7,908 nt of DNA from Planctomycetaceae bacterium (GTDB lineage: Bacteria > Planctomycetota > Planctomycetia > Isosphaerales > Isosphaeraceae): NCBI GenBank assembly GCA_019232645.1, contig JAFANO010000371.1:1-7908 (forward strand), read 5' to 3'. Below the pieces are notes generated by a model, which was not told the origin of the DNA, made no database searches, and was given only the letters and a program-made list of their open reading frames with translations. The translations under genes were made by a program, and so were the position numbers. Below are positions 5,796-7,908 of the stretch, piece by piece (positions within the stretch are counted from its first letter, which is position 1; the number at the start of each line of letters is the position of its first letter).

Positions 5796-6608
5796 TTAAC
5801 TCCACGCCTGACTCTTTTCCGTCGCCCCGATGCGGATCGGAGGAATGATTCGCACCTTTCGAGTGCGGCTGTGCTGCGAATCCTGTAGGCCAGCCCCCTT
5901 GAGAGCGCAGAGTTCATTCCTGATCCGTATGAAGCGGCGGAAGTCGTCGTAGTAGAGCATCGAGACGCCGAATTGTCGCAGCCGGACGCAGACCCGCTGG
6001 CCGATCTGGCTCAAAGCCTCGAGAACACCTACTCCCCGGCGTGAGGACGCGACGTGCGGGATGGTGCCCCCGGTGGTCCGCACCGATCCGGTAGCCCTTC
6101 CCTCCCGCTTGACCTCCGCCCGGACGGCTCCTCCGTTTCGGATCATGTGATCCGTTGCTTCGGCCACGGGGTGCTGGACGAGGTCGTGGAAGATGATCGG
6201 CAGCACCACAGGCGGGTGGTCCGCCAGAGCGAGCGAGGCCGTGACCAGCCCGGTCCCGTTGGAGTTCATCCCCTGCCCGAACATCAGCGATGTGCGCCGG
6301 TCGTGACTCGCCCACAACAGGTGGGCAATGGCCCAGCCGGCGGCGAACGTCAGGACGCAGAGGTCGAGCACGATCGCGAGCGTTGCGGCGAGGAAGTCCG
6401 GGTCTGGAGTGGGTGTGGCGGAATCGTCCTGCCCCGACAGGTCCGACTGATACTCGCTCTCCACCCAACTCCAGAATGCCTGCAAGGGGTCATCTCCCTC
6501 GGCGTCGGCGATGTGCCGGTCACACCGCCGCATGTATTCGAGGTAATCGTCCGATTCGCGGATCCGGTCTCCGTGGAGACCATGACGAGTCCGAGGTTCT
6601 CCAGCCAT
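5796..6608 (-). CDS. Chimeric ORF containing the last membrane segments of a BASS-family symporter
   Basis: This 270-residue frame starts at an ATG with a good AGGAG 7 bases upstream; the ATG at 6626 lies before that site. Residues 1-70 are charged and soluble-looking (YLEYMRRCDRHIADAEGDD, FWSWVESEYQ), and I do not recognise them. Residues 72-99 form a membrane helix. Residues 106-157 (SLMFGQGMNSNGTGLVTASL, ALADHPPVVLPIIFHDLVQ) resemble the final segments of bile-acid:sodium symporter (BASS) proteins, where GQRN or GMNNNGTGLVLA marks the crossover helix. The seven or so preceding helices are absent, so it cannot transport as it stands. Residues 160-270 are Arg-rich and unfamiliar, with poorer third-position bias near the end. 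It is most likely a fusion created by deletion, possibly still translated. Confidence 0.5.
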   Translation of the reverse strand: MAGEPRTRHGLHGDRIRESDDYLEYMRRCDRHIADAEGDDPLQAFWSWVESEYQSDLSGQDDSATPTPDPDFLAATLAIVLDLCVLTFAAGWAIAHLLWASHDRRTSLMFGQGMNSNGTGLVTASLALADHPPVVLPIIFHDLVQHPVAEATDHMIRNGGAVRAEVKREGRATGSVRTTGGTIPHVASSRRGVGVLEALSQIGQRVCVRLRQFGVSMLYYDDFRRFIRIRNELCALKGAGLQDSQHSRTRKVRIIPPIRIGATEKSQAWS

Positions 6609-6626
6609 GATGACTCTCCTAACCAT

Positions 6627-6923
6627 GCGGGCTCCCTCGCGATAGCCCGGTGCGAGTCCCTTTTTCGAAATCGCTCCCTCGCCAGCCGGATCAGGCTTGC
6701 AGCCACGGTGTCACCCCGCCATCCATGTCTGTAGCAAGTGTTCGCCCGTCATCCTTTCCTCTTCGGGGGACATGACTGTCGGTCGAACGCGTCCCGCCTC
6801 GGTGCGATCGATCCTTGACCGGCTTGAGGGTTGCTGAGAAGATCGCCGGCGCGCCACTTGACACTTTTTCGCCGGAGGTTCCGCGCTCCGATTTGACCTC
6901 GCCCCCCGTGAAGACAGTCGGCT
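6627..6923. other. Intergenic stretch with no gene seen
   Basis: Nearly 300 bases with no frame showing family motifs or coding-like codon use. A TTGACA at 6858-6863 on the plus strand matches a -35 box, but no -10 box follows at the right distance. Nothing else is supported. Confidence 0.4.
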
Positions 6924-7088
6924 TCAGACGTGGGGAGGAAAGCGATCACCTTCGCCGGGCCACGCGGAGAGCCCGCGGAGGGACGAAGCGAGATCCTGCA
7001 CGATCGCGGCGGTCTTCTGCCACGCGAGGCTCAGAGCCAGCGGGGCGAGCACGATCATGAAGGACCAAAGCACCAGATCGAGCAGCAT
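6924..7088 (-). CDS. Small single-pass membrane protein
   Basis: From the ATG at 7088 the frame gives 54 residues: MLLDLVLWSFMIVLAPLALS starts a hydrophobic helix to about residue 23, followed by an amphipathic stretch and a short soluble tail ending FPPHV. Nearly all codons end in G or C, which supports real coding. The start is uncertain. GAGG lies about 8 bases before this ATG and another GGAGG abuts it, while a GTG at 7124 would add a very basic leader (KGGPKRRRR). The frame stays open further upstream but there it overlaps the sigma leader and looks antisense. I do not recognise a family. It is divergent from the sigma gene. It could alternatively be the broken end of a longer membrane protein. 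Confidence 0.42.
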   Translation of the reverse strand: MLLDLVLWSFMIVLAPLALSLAWQKTAAIVQDLASSLRGLSAWPGEGDRFPPHV

Positions 7089-7174
7089 CCTCCGTCGCCT
7101 CTTGGGACCGCCCTTCCGAGACACGCGACTGGGGAGCGCCAGGGGCCTCGCGTTCGGTGGGCCACTCTTACCGC

Positions 7175-7194
7175 CCCGGGTGGGTTCACCCGGG
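7175..7194 (+). repeat. Strong hairpin in the sigma-factor leader
   Basis: CCCGGGTG (7175-7182) and CACCCGGG (7187-7194) are perfect 8-bp arms around the 4-base loop GGTT. The stem is almost all G-C. No T run follows, so it is not a terminator by itself. It lies 40 bases before the intrinsic terminator and could be part of a structured leader or small RNA. Confidence 0.6.
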
Positions 7195-7233
7195 CCTCCG
7201 CACCTTGCCCCCAGTAGGTCCCGCGAAGAATGT

Positions 7234-7258
7234 CGCTGGAACCCTTCAGCGTTTTTTT
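7234..7258 (+). terminator. Intrinsic terminator just before the sigma-factor start
   Basis: CGCTGGA (7234-7240) pairs with TTCAGCG's complementary arm (7245-7251) to give a 7-bp stem with one G-U pair and a 4-base loop, followed at once by seven T (7252-7258). This is a textbook Rho-independent terminator for plus-strand transcription. No plus-strand gene ends before it, so it either attenuates the sigma transcript or ends a small RNA. CGCGAAG at 7222-7228 can pair with 7244-7251 (one bulged A), an alternative fold that would block the terminator stem. Confidence 0.75.
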
Positions 7259-7268
7259 CGATGGAGGG

Positions 7269-7652
7269 ATGATAGGGGTCGAGCCGCGGCGCGATTTGAC
7301 ACTGATCCTGGGACGGGCCCGGGCCGGCGACGAGCGGGCCGGGGGTGAACTCATCGCGCCGGTCTATGACCAGTTGCGCCAGGTCGCCGCCCGCCTGATG
7401 CGCCATGAGCGGCAGGACCATACCCTGTCGCCCACCGCGGTGGTCCACGAGGCCGTGATCCGGTTACCGGGCGACGCGGTCTTCGACAAGTCCCCGGACC
7501 GAGCTTTCCTGTTCGTGTCGGCCGCGCGGGCCACGCGGGAGGCCCTCATCGACCACGCGAGGCGGAGGGCCGCCGACCGCCGGGTCAGGGCGAACCCCGC
7601 CAGCGCCAGGCCCGCCGAGAGGACCAGCCAGGTCGCGTACGAACCGGGATAG
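7269..7652 (+). pseudogene. ECF sigma factor (PF07638/TIGR02999 type), truncated after region 2
   Basis: The frame has the N-terminal half of the ECF-like sigma factors abundant in planctomycetes: DLTLILGRARAGDERAGGE, then APVYDQLRQVAARLMRHER, HTLSPTAVVHEAVIRL, and RAFLFVSAARATREALIDHA followed by RRRAADRR. That covers sigma region 2, which binds core polymerase and the -10 element. Full members run to about 185-190 residues with a C-terminal sigma-4 helix-turn-helix for the -35 element. Here homology stops near base 7583, and the last 22 residues (VRANPASARPAE...) are antisense to another gene. Without sigma-4 it should not direct normal transcription. The ATG at 7269 is chosen because the ATG at 7229 lies before the terminator; its GGAGGG abuts the start codon, which is unusually close. 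Confidence 0.75.
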
Positions 7653-7908
7653 GGCAGCCGCGCCAGCGGCCGGTGCAGGGCCGCCAGGAACGGCGCAAGC
7701 GCGAAGGGCAGCGACTCGTGGAGCGGCAGCGAGGGGATCGGGCGATGGAGGAGCCGTCCTGCAACTCCAGGTCGTAGGTCCGGTCGGGCGGATATGTTAC
7801 CAGGATCGAGACGGCCGTGTCGAACCCCGTGTCATCGGCCCCGAGCCCCGGGCCGAAAAGGCTCCGACCGTTCCGCGACGTCGCCAGCATCTCCGCCAGC
7901 AGAAGCAC
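7585..7908 (-). pseudogene. Unidentified membrane protein, partial and frameshifted
   Basis: The frame enters from the right edge and codes well (LLAEMLATSRNGRSLFGPGL, VSILVTYPPDRTYDLELQDG, SSIA) down to 7741, with almost all third positions G or C. Beyond that the same frame becomes Arg/Cys-rich nonsense, while the frame beginning at 7738 becomes good: PSLPLHESLPFALAPFLAAL, HRPLARLPYPGSYA, then a membrane helix TWLVLSAGLALAGFAL. A single-base frameshift near 7738-7741 explains this. The second frame runs into the antisense of the sigma gene near 7585, so its true C terminus is missing. I do not recognise the family. The pairing of a soluble N-terminal part with a C-terminal anchor suggests an envelope protein. 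Confidence 0.5.

Noticed and set aside
5566..5805. A 79-codon minus-strand frame, or its internal 34-codon version from 5670
   Set aside because: Codon third positions are mixed, there is no good ribosome-binding site, and no motif is recognisable.
6930..7217. A 95-codon plus-strand frame
   Set aside because: It is antisense to the better-supported small membrane protein and crosses the leader hairpin; no protein-like features.
7229..7268. ATG at the front of the sigma frame, before 7269, as the true start
   Set aside because: The terminator stem and T run lie inside this added stretch, it encodes no conserved residues, and it has no ribosome-binding site.
1..7908. CRISPR array or phage-defence island
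   Set aside because: No regularly spaced repeats and no nuclease, reverse transcriptase or effector genes apart from the single toxin-antitoxin pair.

Overview
The window is GC-rich bacterial DNA. It most resembles a planctomycete, possibly of the Isosphaeraceae type. The reasons are a truncated ECF sigma factor of the PF07638/TIGR02999 kind, an IS1-like transposase remnant, a DUF433/DUF5615 pair, and genes with almost exclusively G or C in third codon positions. This is inference from family resemblance; there is no rRNA or marker gene.

Layout. Left edge (2-1209): the tail of an unidentified plus-strand gene; a minus-strand toxin-antitoxin pair (DUF433 antitoxin at 456-788, then DUF5615 PIN-like toxin at 149-484, overlapping by 29 bases); and a plus-strand IS1-like transposase tail (923-1075). 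Core (1215-5402, all minus strand, transcribed right to left): the ruined 3' half of a sulfite-oxidase-like molybdopterin oxidoreductase, a di-heme cytochrome c peroxidase, an NAD-dependent formate dehydrogenase (fdh), and a Tat-exported bicupin oxalate decarboxylase (oxdC). Right part (5403-7908): a minus-strand ORF containing only the last membrane segments of a bile-acid:sodium symporter (BASS) protein, a small membrane protein, an ECF sigma gene preceded by a strong hairpin and an intrinsic terminator but cut off after its first domain, and a frameshifted minus-strand membrane protein fragment running off the window.

How the genes fit together. Oxalate decarboxylase splits oxalate to formate and CO2, and formate dehydrogenase oxidises formate to CO2 while making NADH, so the two form a complete oxalate-to-CO2 route. 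The exported di-heme peroxidase, and formerly the molybdenum oxidoreductase, add periplasmic redox proteins to the same unit. Between fdh and oxdC lies a striking imperfect nested inverted repeat of about 100 bp, in the leader of the oxalate decarboxylase.

The flanks show decay: remnants, an internal-fragment ORF, a truncated sigma gene, and three single-base frameshifts in two genes. No clearly new multi-gene defence or mobile system was found. The best leads are the oxalate/formate cluster with its nested palindrome, and the sigma-factor leader with its terminator.
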